Of a stretch of DNA of 64,000 bases, positions 8,709 to 17,663 are shown in pieces. The translations under genes and the position numbers were made by a program. The stretch is from Bacteroides muris (ex Afrizal et al. 2022) (GTDB lineage Bacteria > Bacteroidota > Bacteroidia > Bacteroidales > Bacteroidaceae). The DNA lies in contig NZ_SRYZ01000007.1 of NCBI RefSeq assembly GCF_004793475.1, positions 1 through 64,000 of the forward strand. Direction: 5' to 3'. Position 1 is the first letter of the stretch. Every line of letters begins with the position of its first letter. A model generated the notes under the pieces. The model worked only from the letters and a program-made list of their open reading frames with translations, was not told where the DNA came from and made no database searches.

Positions 8709-10607
8709 ATGAAAGATAGGCTCATAGGATTTATTAAGACATACTGCTTGTTTGTCTGTATTTTTGTGTTGCAGAAACCACTATTTATGCTGTTTTACAA
8801 GTCGCTGTATCCGGACGCCTCGTGTGCGGACTGGTTCAGTGTCGCTTGGCATGGGTTACCTTTGGACTTGTCTTTGGCTGGTTATCTGACGGCTATTCCA
8901 GGTTTCCTTTTCATTGCTTCCGTATGGACGCTTTCTAAATCCCTTCATCGCATCTGGTGCGGGTATTTCCTCTTTGTTTCAGTTCTTATTTCCATAATTT
9001 TTACTGTCGATTTAGGACTGTACGAGTATTGGGGATTTCGTTTGGATGCTACTCCGTTATTCTATTTCTTTTCTTCTCCTAAAGATGCAGTGGCCAGCGT
9101 CAGCATCTGGATGGTGCTGGGAGGAATTGTGGCAATGGTTGTGTATGCTGTCGTACTCTATGCTGTTTTTTACAGCATCTTGTTGCAGAAGAAACAGCTG
9201 CTGCGGATGAAACTGCCTTATCGTCGTCTGAAGATGTCGGGCATACTGTTGCTGATGACGGGGTTGCTGTTTATTCCTATCCGTGGAGGCTTTACGGTAT
9301 CTACCATGAATGTGGGGAAAGTCTATTTCAGTGCCGAGCAGCGTCTGAACCATGCAGCTATCAACCCTGCATTCAGTCTGATGGAATCTCTTGCCAAGCA
9401 GAAGGACTTCAGCAAGCAGTACCGTTTTATGGAAGCTGCGAAGGCCGACCGGATTTTTAAAGACATGCTTGAGCCTGCAGTAGTCGGTGGTCAAACGGAA
9501 GAGACTGACTCTGTGCTGCAAGCTACTGACTCGCTGCATACTTTATTCAATACTCAGCGTCCCGATGTACTCTTTGTGATTCTTGAGAGTTTTTCCTCCA
9601 GGTTGATGACAGCTTTGGGAGGTGAGCCGAATATTGCCATCCATCTGGATAGTCTGAGTAAAGAAGGGGTACTCTTTACGAACTTCTACGCCAACAGTTT
9701 CCGTACGGACCGTGGACTGGTGGCTATCTTGAGCGGTTATCCTGCCCAGCCCACCACGAGTATCATGAAATATCCCCGCAAGACGCAGTCTATTCCTGCC
9801 ATTGCAGGCAGCTTGCGGAAGGCGGGTTATGGTACCAAGTATTATTATGGCGGTGATGCCGACTTTACCAATATGCGTTCCTACCTGATGTCATCGGGCT
9901 TTGAAGATATTGTTTCCGACCAGGACTTTCCCGTAACGGAACGTTTAAGTAAGTGGGGGGCGCACGACCATCTCGTATTCAACCGTCTGCTGGAAGACTT
10001 GAAAACCGAAGCAGCCGAAGGAACTGCCGAAGAGAAAACTCCTCATTTCCGTGTCTTGCAGACCTCCAGCAGCCACGAGCCTTTTGAAGTACCTTTCCGT
10101 CGTCTGGAGAATGACCGGCTGAACGCCTTTGCCTATACGGATAGTTGTGCAGGCGATTTTGTAAGACAGTTTCGTGAGCTCCCCCAGTGGAAGAATACGG
10201 TGATTGTGTTTGTTCCAGACCACTTGGGAGCTTATCCCGAACATATCGACAATTTGTCGGTAGAACGCTACCGGATACCTCTGTTGATGGTGGGCGGTGC
10301 CGTCCGAGAGCCGAGGCGCATTGACGTCTATGGCTCGCAACATGACATTGCAGCCACGTTGCTGGCCCAATTGGCGCTGCCCCATGAAGAGTTTGTTTTC
10401 AGTAAAGATATGCTTAATCCCGCTTCCCCTCATTTTGCGTTCTTTACCGTACCCGATGCTTTCGGTATGGTGACAGCGGACAACCGGGTGATATTCAATT
10501 GCCAGGCAGGTGCTGTGGTATTGGATGAGGGTACGGCAAAGGGGAAGAATCTGCCTTTGGGCAAAGCCTATCTGCAAAAATTGTATGACGATATAGCAAA
10601 AAGATAG
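8709..10607 (+). CDS. LTA synthase/phosphoglycerol transferase-like membrane protein
   Basis: This 632-residue protein has about five N-terminal transmembrane segments (10-200) and an extracytoplasmic sulfatase-fold domain (about 280-610). Metal and catalytic residues of the LtaS/MdoB superfamily are present: E293 in VILESFSS, likely nucleophile T333 in SFRTDRGLVA, then YYYGGDADFTNMR, SSSHEPF and PDHLGAYPEH. Gram-negative members transfer phospho-head groups (glycerol phosphate or phosphoethanolamine) to glycans or lipids. Bacteroides lacks lipoteichoic acid, so the acceptor is unknown. A PAP2 phosphatase follows after 32 nt, which fits a lipid head-group pathway. Confidence 0.87.
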   Translation: MKDRLIGFIKTYCLFVCIFVLQKPLFMLFYKSLYPDASCADWFSVAWHGLPLDLSLAGYLTAIPGFLFIASVWTLSKSLHRIWCGYFLFVSVLISIIFTVDLGLYEYWGFRLDATPLFYFFSSPKDAVASVSIWMVLGGIVAMVVYAVVLYAVFYSILLQKKQLLRMKLPYRRLKMSGILLLMTGLLFIPIRGGFTVSTMNVGKVYFSAEQRLNHAAINPAFSLMESLAKQKDFSKQYRFMEAAKADRIFKDMLEPAVVGGQTEETDSVLQATDSLHTLFNTQRPDVLFVILESFSSRLMTALGGEPNIAIHLDSLSKEGVLFTNFYANSFRTDRGLVAILSGYPAQPTTSIMKYPRKTQSIPAIAGSLRKAGYGTKYYYGGDADFTNMRSYLMSSGFEDIVSDQDFPVTERLSKWGAHDHLVFNRLLEDLKTEAAEGTAEEKTPHFRVLQTSSSHEPFEVPFRRLENDRLNAFAYTDSCAGDFVRQFRELPQWKNTVIVFVPDHLGAYPEHIDNLSVERYRIPLLMVGGAVREPRRIDVYGSQHDIAATLLAQLALPHEEFVFSKDMLNPASPHFAFFTVPDAFGMVTADNRVIFNCQAGAVVLDEGTAKGKNLPLGKAYLQKLYDDIAKR

Positions 10608-10639
10608 AGGAAGATAATTAAAGTATAAGAGTATAAAGT

Positions 10640-11320
10640 ATGACAGCACTTATGGATGCCTTGCAAAGGGCGATAGATATAGACACAAACATATTCCTTT
10701 TCATCAATGGGATGCACAACACCTTTTTCGATTATTTTATGAGCGCCTACAGCGGTAAGTGGGTCTGGGTGCCGATGTATGCTGCCATTTGGTATGTGAT
10801 GCTGCGCAACTTCCATTGGAAAGTGACTTTGTGCTGCATGGTCGGTCTGGCACTCGTAATTACCATTGCCGACCAGACGGGGGCAACATTGATACGCCCG
10901 TATGTGGAACGCCTTCGTCCCGCCAATCTGGAAAATCCCATATCCGACATGGTGCATATCGTAAACGGGTATCGGGGAGGGCGTTATGGATTCCCCTCCT
11001 GTCATGCTGCCAATACTTTTGGCCTGGCATTCTTTGTCTGGTTTCTTTTCCGTAAACGATGGCTCACTGTGTTTATGATGGGATGGGCGTTGCTGACCTG
11101 CTATTCACGTATCTACTTGGGAGTGCATTATCCGGGCGATCTCATCGTGGGAACATTGGTTGGATTGATTGCCGCATACATTGTATATCGCCTTTTCCTG
11201 AAAGTCAGCGGGTATAAGACCATGAAGAAAGTCCCCCATATTTATGCTCCCATATTGGTGGGCGGATTGACGATAGTTGGGATATTGATATATTCCACGG
11301 TGATGATATTGCAGGCTTAG
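10640..11320 (+). CDS. PAP2-family membrane phosphatase
   Basis: This 226-residue integral membrane protein has the three type-2 phosphatidic-acid-phosphatase motifs. Motif 1 is R86-x6-R93P94 (Arg where Lys is usual), motif 2 is PSCH (119-122, normally PSGH), and motif 3 is S156R-x5-H163-x3-D167. About six hydrophobic segments surround them. Likely substrates are lipid phosphates or undecaprenyl pyrophosphate. It follows the LTA-synthase-like gene. Its TAG stop shares bases with the reverse-complement TAA of the converging outer-membrane gene (11317-11320). Confidence 0.88.
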   Translation: MTALMDALQRAIDIDTNIFLFINGMHNTFFDYFMSAYSGKWVWVPMYAAIWYVMLRNFHWKVTLCCMVGLALVITIADQTGATLIRPYVERLRPANLENPISDMVHIVNGYRGGRYGFPSCHAANTFGLAFFVWFLFRKRWLTVFMMGWALLTCYSRIYLGVHYPGDLIVGTLVGLIAAYIVYRLFLKVSGYKTMKKVPHIYAPILVGGLTIVGILIYSTVMILQA

Positions 11321-13854
11321 AACTGATGATTTATCGTCACCATTGCTTCCCTCGGACGTATATTTAGTCGTGAAGTGTAGCTTTGCGTGGTGGAATACGT
11401 GGTGTAAGCATACTCTTTTTTGTTGAACAGGTTGTTGAGGCTTGCTTCCAATCTCCATTTTTTTCTTTTATAGATAAGGGATGCATCTGCGAACACGGTG
11501 TTGAGATGTGCGTCCCCTCCTAAGTCATTCCGGTAATGCTCGCCGGATAGCCGTAGGTCTACCTGCCCGATACTGAATGTGAGATGTAGCCGTTGTACGA
11601 AGTCCAGTAACGGGGTGAGACGGGTATCACTTCCTATCTTACTGCCGCCATAGCCTAATGTGGCATGATATTCCGCTTCAAAAACATCTGCGGGCGACCA
11701 GATTATTTTAGGCTCTGCTTTCAGATAATCATAACGATAGGTCTGCAGAAGACTTTGCCGGTTACCCTCGCTGTCAGCCAGGCGGGTAAGCTGTTCGCCA
11801 TTGCTGCGACTGAGTAGTAGGGTGAGTGAGGTTTTCAAATGCCAGTCGTATATACCTTTGGACAAAGTACTGCTGAGATTCCAGCTATCGTTATGGTTCG
11901 GTAGTTCACGACGAGTGTAGACAATGGCATTTTCGGAAACACTCTGTTCGAAAAGAGTATTCCGGTTGCTGCGGCTGTAGGTTAGTGCGGCAGTGATGAA
12001 AAATTCCTGTACAGTGTTTTTGTACTCTCCGTAGAGATTGTAGGTTTGCGTGAGGCTGGTAGGGAAGAGTCCGTTGCCGTCTCGCCAGGTGCGGTAATCA
12101 GTTTGGTAGAGTCCCGGATACAAGTCGGAGAAGTCTCCTGCCGAGCGTTTCAGACTGCCATAAAGGGAGAACGTCCAATGATAATCCAGTTTATAGCGCA
12201 AATACATGGACGGATTGAAGAACAGGAACGAACGCTGTTGTGAGAAATACCGATCTGCTTTCAGAGGAAGCGAAAGTGTAGCCAGCCATTTTCCACGTTC
12301 CAGCTGGAAGTAGGGGGTAATATGCAATGACAGATGCGAAGCATTGAAATCATTGGGCTGTCTTGTCAGAGTATATTTCAGGGTAGCCCGTTCTCCTTGT
12401 ATTCCTGCCTTATATTGTTGGGTAAATCCATCATACTTTCGTAGATATGCGGCACTGTTATCTGTGTAGAAGTTGTGCTGGTTGAATTTACTTTTTCCTT
12501 CTTCGAGTAGTAAGGATGCAGGCTGGTAAGCATACTGTGTCGTCGAACGAAATTCCCAGGTTCCGCTTTCCCGGTTTCGGATAAGATTGAAGTAGTTTCC
12601 GGCACTTAGCTGTGAAGTTTGCAGAGTTTGTCCCAGTTCCTCCGAATGTCCGCGATTTGTTTCTCCGTCTACGGTGAAGCGGTTGGATATATAATTCCGG
12701 CTGCTGTTGTCTTCATAACGCAGTTCCAGATTAGCGATGTCACTTCTCAGACGATAATGGTAGGTTTCGTCTATTTGTATGGTATCTGTCGGTTGATAGT
12801 AGATTTGGGTATTTCCCCGTTGCTGTCGGATTAGCTCACGAGTATATCCGGCTTGCAGGCGTAAGCTGCGGTCATCATTCCATTTGTACATACGGTTGCC
12901 GTTCAGGGTGTGGGTTTCATTGAATAATAAGCGATTCTTGTCTAATGGTGCGCTGATGCCCGGCTGGGAGAGAAAACCGGAAAGCGGAACTTGTTGCTGG
13001 CCATTTCCGGTCAGTTTGGTTTGCTCGTTGCTGAGGTCCTTGCCATTGTTATTTGTCTTGTAATTATAGACACTCTGTTTTCCTTTACCCAGTTGAAGGG
13101 CATTCAGTCTGCCTTCCCACAGGATTTTGTTGTTGTCACTCCATCCGGTTCCCAGAGTACCGTTTGCTATCCATTGATCGCGTGCTTTCGGATCCAGTTT
13201 CAGGTTCAATGCCACCTCATCGGAATTGATTTTTCCTTTCAAGGCCTTTACTGACTGATAGTTCTCCATGATTTCCGCACTCTTTACGGCTTTGGCACTC
13301 AGGTTGTTGTTGATTTGGTTATAACGTCCGCCTGTCACGTCCATTCCTTCCACAAAGTAGTGGTCGATGGCTTTCCCTTTATACTTAACCTGTCCGTTTT
13401 CATCTACATCTACGCCCGGAAGTTTCTTCAATACATCCTTTATGTGCACATCTTTAGATGATGCAAACTGCGCCAAGTCATATCTCACCGTATCTTTTCG
13501 GGTATTGATACGTCCGGGACGTATTTGTACTTCTTTTAATACGATGGCTTCCGGTTGTAGGCTGAGGTTCAGGATTCCTGCCGCATTGATATTCCGCATT
13601 TCTCTCTTATAGCCTAACAAAGAAATATTGAGTTGCAGCATTCCGCTATGCTTCCACGGCAAAGAAAATTGTCCTTTGGCATCGGTCAATGCATAGTCTA
13701 TCGTTATGTTTCCGCGTAATACACTAATCATTACAGCTTCTAGCGGTTGATTGGTTTCTGCATCTGTTATCTTGCCGCTCAACGTCTGTGCGCAGGTAGG
13801 CGACAAGAAACGAAAGAGAAACAGGGAAAATAGAATGATAGTTTTTTTATTCAT
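11317..13854 (-). CDS. TonB-receptor-like outer-membrane beta-barrel protein
   Basis: The start is placed at the ATG whose first codon is 13854-13852 because it opens a clean signal peptide (MNKKTIILFSLFLFRFLSPTCAQ); an ATG 54 nt upstream would bury it. About 845 residues follow: a carboxypeptidase-regulatory-like domain (LSGKITDAETNQPLEAVMI, about 24-105), a plug-like region (KDVLKKLPGVDVDENGQVKYKG), then a long aromatic-rich barrel ending in Phe (TINHQF). It belongs to the outer-membrane beta-barrel family often next to GLPGLI proteins. Here the GLPGLI gene lies directly upstream on the same strand, separated by 22-bp repeat array A. Substrate unknown. Confidence 0.85.
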   Translation of the reverse strand: MNKKTIILFSLFLFRFLSPTCAQTLSGKITDAETNQPLEAVMISVLRGNITIDYALTDAKGQFSLPWKHSGMLQLNISLLGYKREMRNINAAGILNLSLQPEAIVLKEVQIRPGRINTRKDTVRYDLAQFASSKDVHIKDVLKKLPGVDVDENGQVKYKGKAIDHYFVEGMDVTGGRYNQINNNLSAKAVKSAEIMENYQSVKALKGKINSDEVALNLKLDPKARDQWIANGTLGTGWSDNNKILWEGRLNALQLGKGKQSVYNYKTNNNGKDLSNEQTKLTGNGQQQVPLSGFLSQPGISAPLDKNRLLFNETHTLNGNRMYKWNDDRSLRLQAGYTRELIRQQRGNTQIYYQPTDTIQIDETYHYRLRSDIANLELRYEDNSSRNYISNRFTVDGETNRGHSEELGQTLQTSQLSAGNYFNLIRNRESGTWEFRSTTQYAYQPASLLLEEGKSKFNQHNFYTDNSAAYLRKYDGFTQQYKAGIQGERATLKYTLTRQPNDFNASHLSLHITPYFQLERGKWLATLSLPLKADRYFSQQRSFLFFNPSMYLRYKLDYHWTFSLYGSLKRSAGDFSDLYPGLYQTDYRTWRDGNGLFPTSLTQTYNLYGEYKNTVQEFFITAALTYSRSNRNTLFEQSVSENAIVYTRRELPNHNDSWNLSSTLSKGIYDWHLKTSLTLLLSRSNGEQLTRLADSEGNRQSLLQTYRYDYLKAEPKIIWSPADVFEAEYHATLGYGGSKIGSDTRLTPLLDFVQRLHLTFSIGQVDLRLSGEHYRNDLGGDAHLNTVFADASLIYKRKKWRLEASLNNLFNKKEYAYTTYSTTQSYTSRLNIRPREAMVTINHQF

Positions 13855-13960
13855 ACACTGCAATAATTGATTGTTTGGCAATTGAAGTTTGTTGTAATTT
13901 TTATACAATTATGATAGTTTCATAATCCGTTGATTATCAATGCGTAAAAAAGAGGGTATT

Positions 13961-14046
13961 TAAGTATACGACTGAATGGCATTCACTATACGACTGAATA
14001 GGGTTCAGTATACGACTGAAATGCATTCAGTATGCGATAGATTTCA
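13961..14046. repeat. Array A: four 22-bp units with palindromic core
   Basis: Four copies of a TTCAGTATACGACTGAA-like core are phased at exactly 22 bp; the TATACG centres start at 13965, 13987, 14009 and (as TATGCG) 14031. The core is an inverted repeat, TTCAGT/ACTGAA around 5 nt. Outer units are degenerate. The 5-bp linkers differ (TGGCA, TAGGG, ATGCA). The array sits between the GLPGLI gene and the barrel gene, both on the minus strand. The same core recurs in array C 22 kb away. Confidence 0.9.
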
Positions 14047-14072
14047 CGAATGCTTACGGGTGTGGAGAAATA

Positions 14073-14936
14073 TTATCGTTCCAGTGGATTATAAGGAACG
14101 TTTTTCGGGTTCTTGGTTGCATTGCCGTGTTCATCACTAACCTTAATGGTGACGTTCGGCATGCTTCCGGTGATAAATCCTACCGGATTGGCATAATAAC
14201 GTTCGTGCACTTTGTTGTATGCTTTGCGGTTCATCGGTTCGTGCTTCTTTCCGTCGAAAAGTATCGGCCGATATGTGTGGCATTGCTCTACACCTGTGGC
14301 AGTGAATGAATAATGCCCTTCACTGTCTTCGGCTTTCAGTATCAGTCCGGGCAGTCCGCAAAGCTTCCATGGACCTTCGCTGACGGGTATTTCTGCAGTA
14401 AACCATGCCGTCCATGTACGGCCTTTTAATTGACATTCGGCTTTGCTGCAAAGGTAGGAGAGGACACTATCGTTTTCTGCCAGTATCTTCCACTGCGGAC
14501 GTTCATCCGTTTCTTCGCAACGTAGGCGGGATATGCCTGCCACTTCATCGAGAGTCGTTACTTTTCCGGCAGGATAACCTCTGAAGGTTCGTTCGCTCAG
14601 TTTGCTTGTTCCGTATTGTTTCAGATGTTCATTAATCGTTTCCTGCGAGGCTTTATTGGCGAAGTCTACTGCCAGTACAGAGTCGCAAACATACTTGGTG
14701 TAACTGTAGAATTTAGAGAGATTTTTACCGACTTCCAGCATCATGGTTTCTTCCGTAATATTTTCCGGCTTTTCCGTATTACTGATACAGCGCGTTTCAT
14801 ATTGCACAAGGATTTGTGCTTCACCGATGGTATCATTCTGTATTTTCGTTCCATCAGAAACGATGATTTGTGCCTTCGCTTGTGATGCGAACAATATAGC
14901 GAGACACAGATTGAGGAAAATAATTCTTGCACTCAT
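14073..14936 (-). CDS. GLPGLI family protein
   Basis: This 287-residue secreted protein has a signal peptide (MSARIIFLNLCLAILFASQAKAQ). It carries the signature WKLCGLPGLILKAED at about 200-214, which names the family. GLPGLI proteins are confined to Bacteroidetes and often sit next to a TonB-receptor-like barrel, as here. Their role is unknown; export or processing of a small product has been suggested. The divergent neighbour is a sensor kinase/regulator pair that may control this cassette. Confidence 0.9.
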   Translation of the reverse strand: MSARIIFLNLCLAILFASQAKAQIIVSDGTKIQNDTIGEAQILVQYETRCISNTEKPENITEETMMLEVGKNLSKFYSYTKYVCDSVLAVDFANKASQETINEHLKQYGTSKLSERTFRGYPAGKVTTLDEVAGISRLRCEETDERPQWKILAENDSVLSYLCSKAECQLKGRTWTAWFTAEIPVSEGPWKLCGLPGLILKAEDSEGHYSFTATGVEQCHTYRPILFDGKKHEPMNRKAYNKVHERYYANPVGFITGSMPNVTIKVSDEHGNATKNPKNVPYNPLER

Positions 14937-15151
14937 AGTTTTTACATTTTTAGAGGTTTTACATATTGCTTCCAGCGATTATTGTACTGCAAAACTATGC
15001 GGATTTTGCTTCAGAAGAGGCTGAAAGTTATTACTGAAATATTACTCAATGCATAATATCTGCCTCGCACGTACCTATATTTGCAAGCTAACTTCTACCT
15101 TTGCCGGTACTAAATGAAAGTCTTTCTAAGTGAGACTAAAAAAGAACAATT

Positions 15152-16687
15152 ATGGAACAACGGATTAAGATCGTTTGGATATTCTCCATCGCATCGATAC
15201 TGCTTATTACCTGCGGACAGGTCTACTGGTTGCGTAATCAGTATCAGTATATGAATGATGAACAAATCAATGATATTTATGATTGCATCTTGCAGACCAC
15301 CCAACAGTATGACTCTATCCGTACTCCCCAACCCAAAAAGGTGCTTAGCAATACCAATATGTTCTTCTATCAGCTTAGCAAATCCATTGATTTGGAAAAG
15401 CGGACTACTATCGACGAATTAATTTTGGGTGTTCTGAAAGGGCGGGACTTGGAGAGCTTGGGCCAAAAGAATACAGAAATTCTCAAAATAGAGCAGCAGG
15501 ACTCTGCCAGTACAGATGATAAAGAGAGAGAGGCAAAGCGTAGGGAATGGGCATTGGCGTTAGACACCCTTTTGCCGGAAGAGCGGCTCATTGCGAAGGA
15601 TTCATTCAAAATCAATATGTCCGATAAAGATGCTCCTAATTTGAACTCTATTATTAATCTTTATCGTTTGGAGTTGGATGTGCCTTTTGCGTTGCAGCAA
15701 TTTGATTCCTTGCTTGCCATACGTTTGGACGAACAAACGTTTACTACGCATCTGGTGGTTTCCGAAGATTCCATTTACCAGTGGAATGCGGAACTGAAAC
15801 GGCAAGGTACATTGTTCAATCCATATATAGAAGTAATGTATCCTTATAATCCCCTGAAACGCCAGTTTGTGCTTGTTTCCGTGAAGGTTTCACCTCATGT
15901 GGTACTTGTGCGTATGGGTTGGCAGTTAGTGGGCAGTACATGTCTGATATTTCTGCTGGGGCTTTGTCTGCTGTTTCAGATAAAAACCATCTTGAAGCAA
16001 CGGCGGATAGACGAACTGCGAAAAAGCTTTGTAAACACTATGATACATGAACTGAAACGTCCCGTCCAGGCTCTGAAAATGTGTATAGCCTTTCTCAATG
16101 ACAAGTCTATGCGAACAGATGAGAAAGCGATGGATGAAGTGATTCACGATTCCATGTCCGAGCTGGATAACTTGTCGGCCTATCTTTCAAAACTACGTGA
16201 TATGACGCGTGCCGATGATGAACACACGCAGCTTTCCGTCCGTACATTTGATATAAAGACGAGTTTGGAAAAGCTTGTCCGGCTTTACCATGTTCCTGAG
16301 GATAAGGATGTTGCTATTGAAACCCATTTCAGTTCGGAGACTCTGGTAACGGCAGACCCGGTGCATGTTTCTAATATTATCAGTAATTTGATAGAGAACG
16401 CCGTAAAGTATTCGGGCAAGTCTGTGCATATTGTTGTAGATTGCCTTTTGCAGGATTACCAATTGACGATACGGGTGTCTGATGATGGCATCGGCATTCC
16501 GGTTTCCGAACAGAACCGTGTATTCGATAAGTTTTATCGGGGTAGTAATCTTCCCGACCGTTCGTTGCCCGGCATTGGTCTGGGGTTGAGCTATGTAAAG
16601 TTGCTGGTAGAGGCGCATCATGGAAGCATTTCTTTAAATAGTCAGGCAGGCAAGGGAACAATGATTGAAATTAATATTCCTCAATAA
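15152..16687 (+). CDS. Sensor histidine kinase
   Basis: This 511-residue kinase has transmembrane segments at about 8-26 and 252-276, which bracket a periplasmic sensor of about 225 residues with no recognised fold. The phospho-acceptor is H299 in the H-box MIHELKRPVQ. Then come the N-box NIISNLIENAVKYS, G1 VSDDGIGIP, F-box FDKFYRG and G2 GIGLGLSYVKLLVEAHHG. There is no HAMP domain. It is followed after 45 nt by the OmpR-type regulator and is divergent from the GLPGLI-barrel genes, its likely targets. Confidence 0.93.
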   Translation: MEQRIKIVWIFSIASILLITCGQVYWLRNQYQYMNDEQINDIYDCILQTTQQYDSIRTPQPKKVLSNTNMFFYQLSKSIDLEKRTTIDELILGVLKGRDLESLGQKNTEILKIEQQDSASTDDKEREAKRREWALALDTLLPEERLIAKDSFKINMSDKDAPNLNSIINLYRLELDVPFALQQFDSLLAIRLDEQTFTTHLVVSEDSIYQWNAELKRQGTLFNPYIEVMYPYNPLKRQFVLVSVKVSPHVVLVRMGWQLVGSTCLIFLLGLCLLFQIKTILKQRRIDELRKSFVNTMIHELKRPVQALKMCIAFLNDKSMRTDEKAMDEVIHDSMSELDNLSAYLSKLRDMTRADDEHTQLSVRTFDIKTSLEKLVRLYHVPEDKDVAIETHFSSETLVTADPVHVSNIISNLIENAVKYSGKSVHIVVDCLLQDYQLTIRVSDDGIGIPVSEQNRVFDKFYRGSNLPDRSLPGIGLGLSYVKLLVEAHHGSISLNSQAGKGTMIEINIPQ

Positions 16688-16732
16688 GTCCGTGCTAACC
16701 CGCATAATCCCTACTCTAAAATAACCAATGAT

Positions 16733-17416
16733 ATGAAAGCCTTGAAAATACTTTTTGCCGATGATGATTTGAAATATTCAATGCTGCTGAAGCGCTTTCT
16801 TGAGAAGGAAGGCTATGAAGTGACTTATGCCGGAAACGGGGAAATTGCTCTGGAACAATTTCCGCTCATAAAGCCTGATTTGGTATTGCTCGATATCAAT
16901 ATGCCCGGTTACAATGGCTTTGAAGTGGCTGAACGCATTCGCGAGACGGATAAACACGTCCTGATTTTTTTCCTTTCCGACCGTAGCGATAAGGCCGACC
17001 GCCTGCAAGGATTCCAACTGAAGGCGAACGATTATCTTGCCAAACCCTTCTATCCGGAAGAGCTGACAGCGCGTATCCGCGAGCGTTTCACTTCGCAGTT
17101 GTCCGGCGTGGCGGAGAATGAGATGTATGCTTTCGGCCATTCCGTATTCAATTACAGTACGAACGAGATTCGTACGGGAAATAGTAAGGTGCTGATTACT
17201 TCCCGTCAAGCCGATATCCTTCGCTTGCTTGCGCTGAATGTGAATAAGACTGTCGGCCGCGATATGTTGCTGGATGCCGTGTGGGGCACTGCCTCATATG
17301 CCAATTCCCTTGCCTTGAATGTGCAGGTGTCCTATCTGAGGCGGGCATTGAAAAACGACCCGGCCGTGAGGATTGAGTCGTTGATGAAAAAGGGGTATAT
17401 GCTTGCCGTTCCCTGA
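16733..17416 (+). CDS. OmpR-family response regulator
   Basis: This 227-residue protein has a receiver domain (1-120) with acidic pocket DDD (10-12), phospho-acceptor D54 in VLLDINMPG, a Ser switch in FFLSD and Lys in LAKPF. The C-terminal winged helix (about 130-227) has ITSRQADILRLLALN and the recognition-helix region NVQVSYLRRALKNDP. It pairs with the histidine kinase just upstream. Its output probably includes the neighbouring envelope genes. Confidence 0.93.
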   Translation: MKALKILFADDDLKYSMLLKRFLEKEGYEVTYAGNGEIALEQFPLIKPDLVLLDINMPGYNGFEVAERIRETDKHVLIFFLSDRSDKADRLQGFQLKANDYLAKPFYPEELTARIRERFTSQLSGVAENEMYAFGHSVFNYSTNEIRTGNSKVLITSRQADILRLLALNVNKTVGRDMLLDAVWGTASYANSLALNVQVSYLRRALKNDPAVRIESLMKKGYMLAVP

Positions 17417-17489
17417 AACCATCTTTATCTTTGGATTGTTATACAAACAAGAGACTTCAAAAAAGAGAGCTTGTGATGAGTTTAGGAGG

Positions 17490-17663
17490 ATGAATGAACA
17501 AAGTCCTGACAAGTTGGGGGATAGACCCGAGGTTTGCCGAAATGTATTTCTCTTCGCGCAACAAAGTTTGGAAAGAGTACGAGCGCATTCAGTCCGACAT
17601 CTCGACCATTTGTTGGTTATAGCGCAGAAGTTTGATTTGAAGCTGTATCAGTATTCCGATTAA
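17490..17663 (+). CDS. Possible small ORF(s) after the response regulator, frame uncertain
   Basis: A good AGGAGG (17484-17489), unusual for this genome, precedes two overlapping ATGs. ATG 17494 gives 42 residues (MNKVLTSWGIDPRFAEMYF to STICWL, ending about 17622) with Bacteroides-like codon use and better spacing. ATG 17490 gives 57 residues ending LLVIAQKFDLKLYQYSD at 17663. The first frame looks natural early and the second late, so the gene may be one protein broken by a frameshift near 17610. No family recognised. Confidence 0.3.
   Translation: MNEQSPDKLGDRPEVCRNVFLFAQQSLERVRAHSVRHLDHLLVIAQKFDLKLYQYSD

Noticed and set aside
13961..14046. CRISPR array
   Set aside because: Units are 17-bp cores with only 5-bp linkers, no spacers of 30 bp or more and no cas genes in the window.
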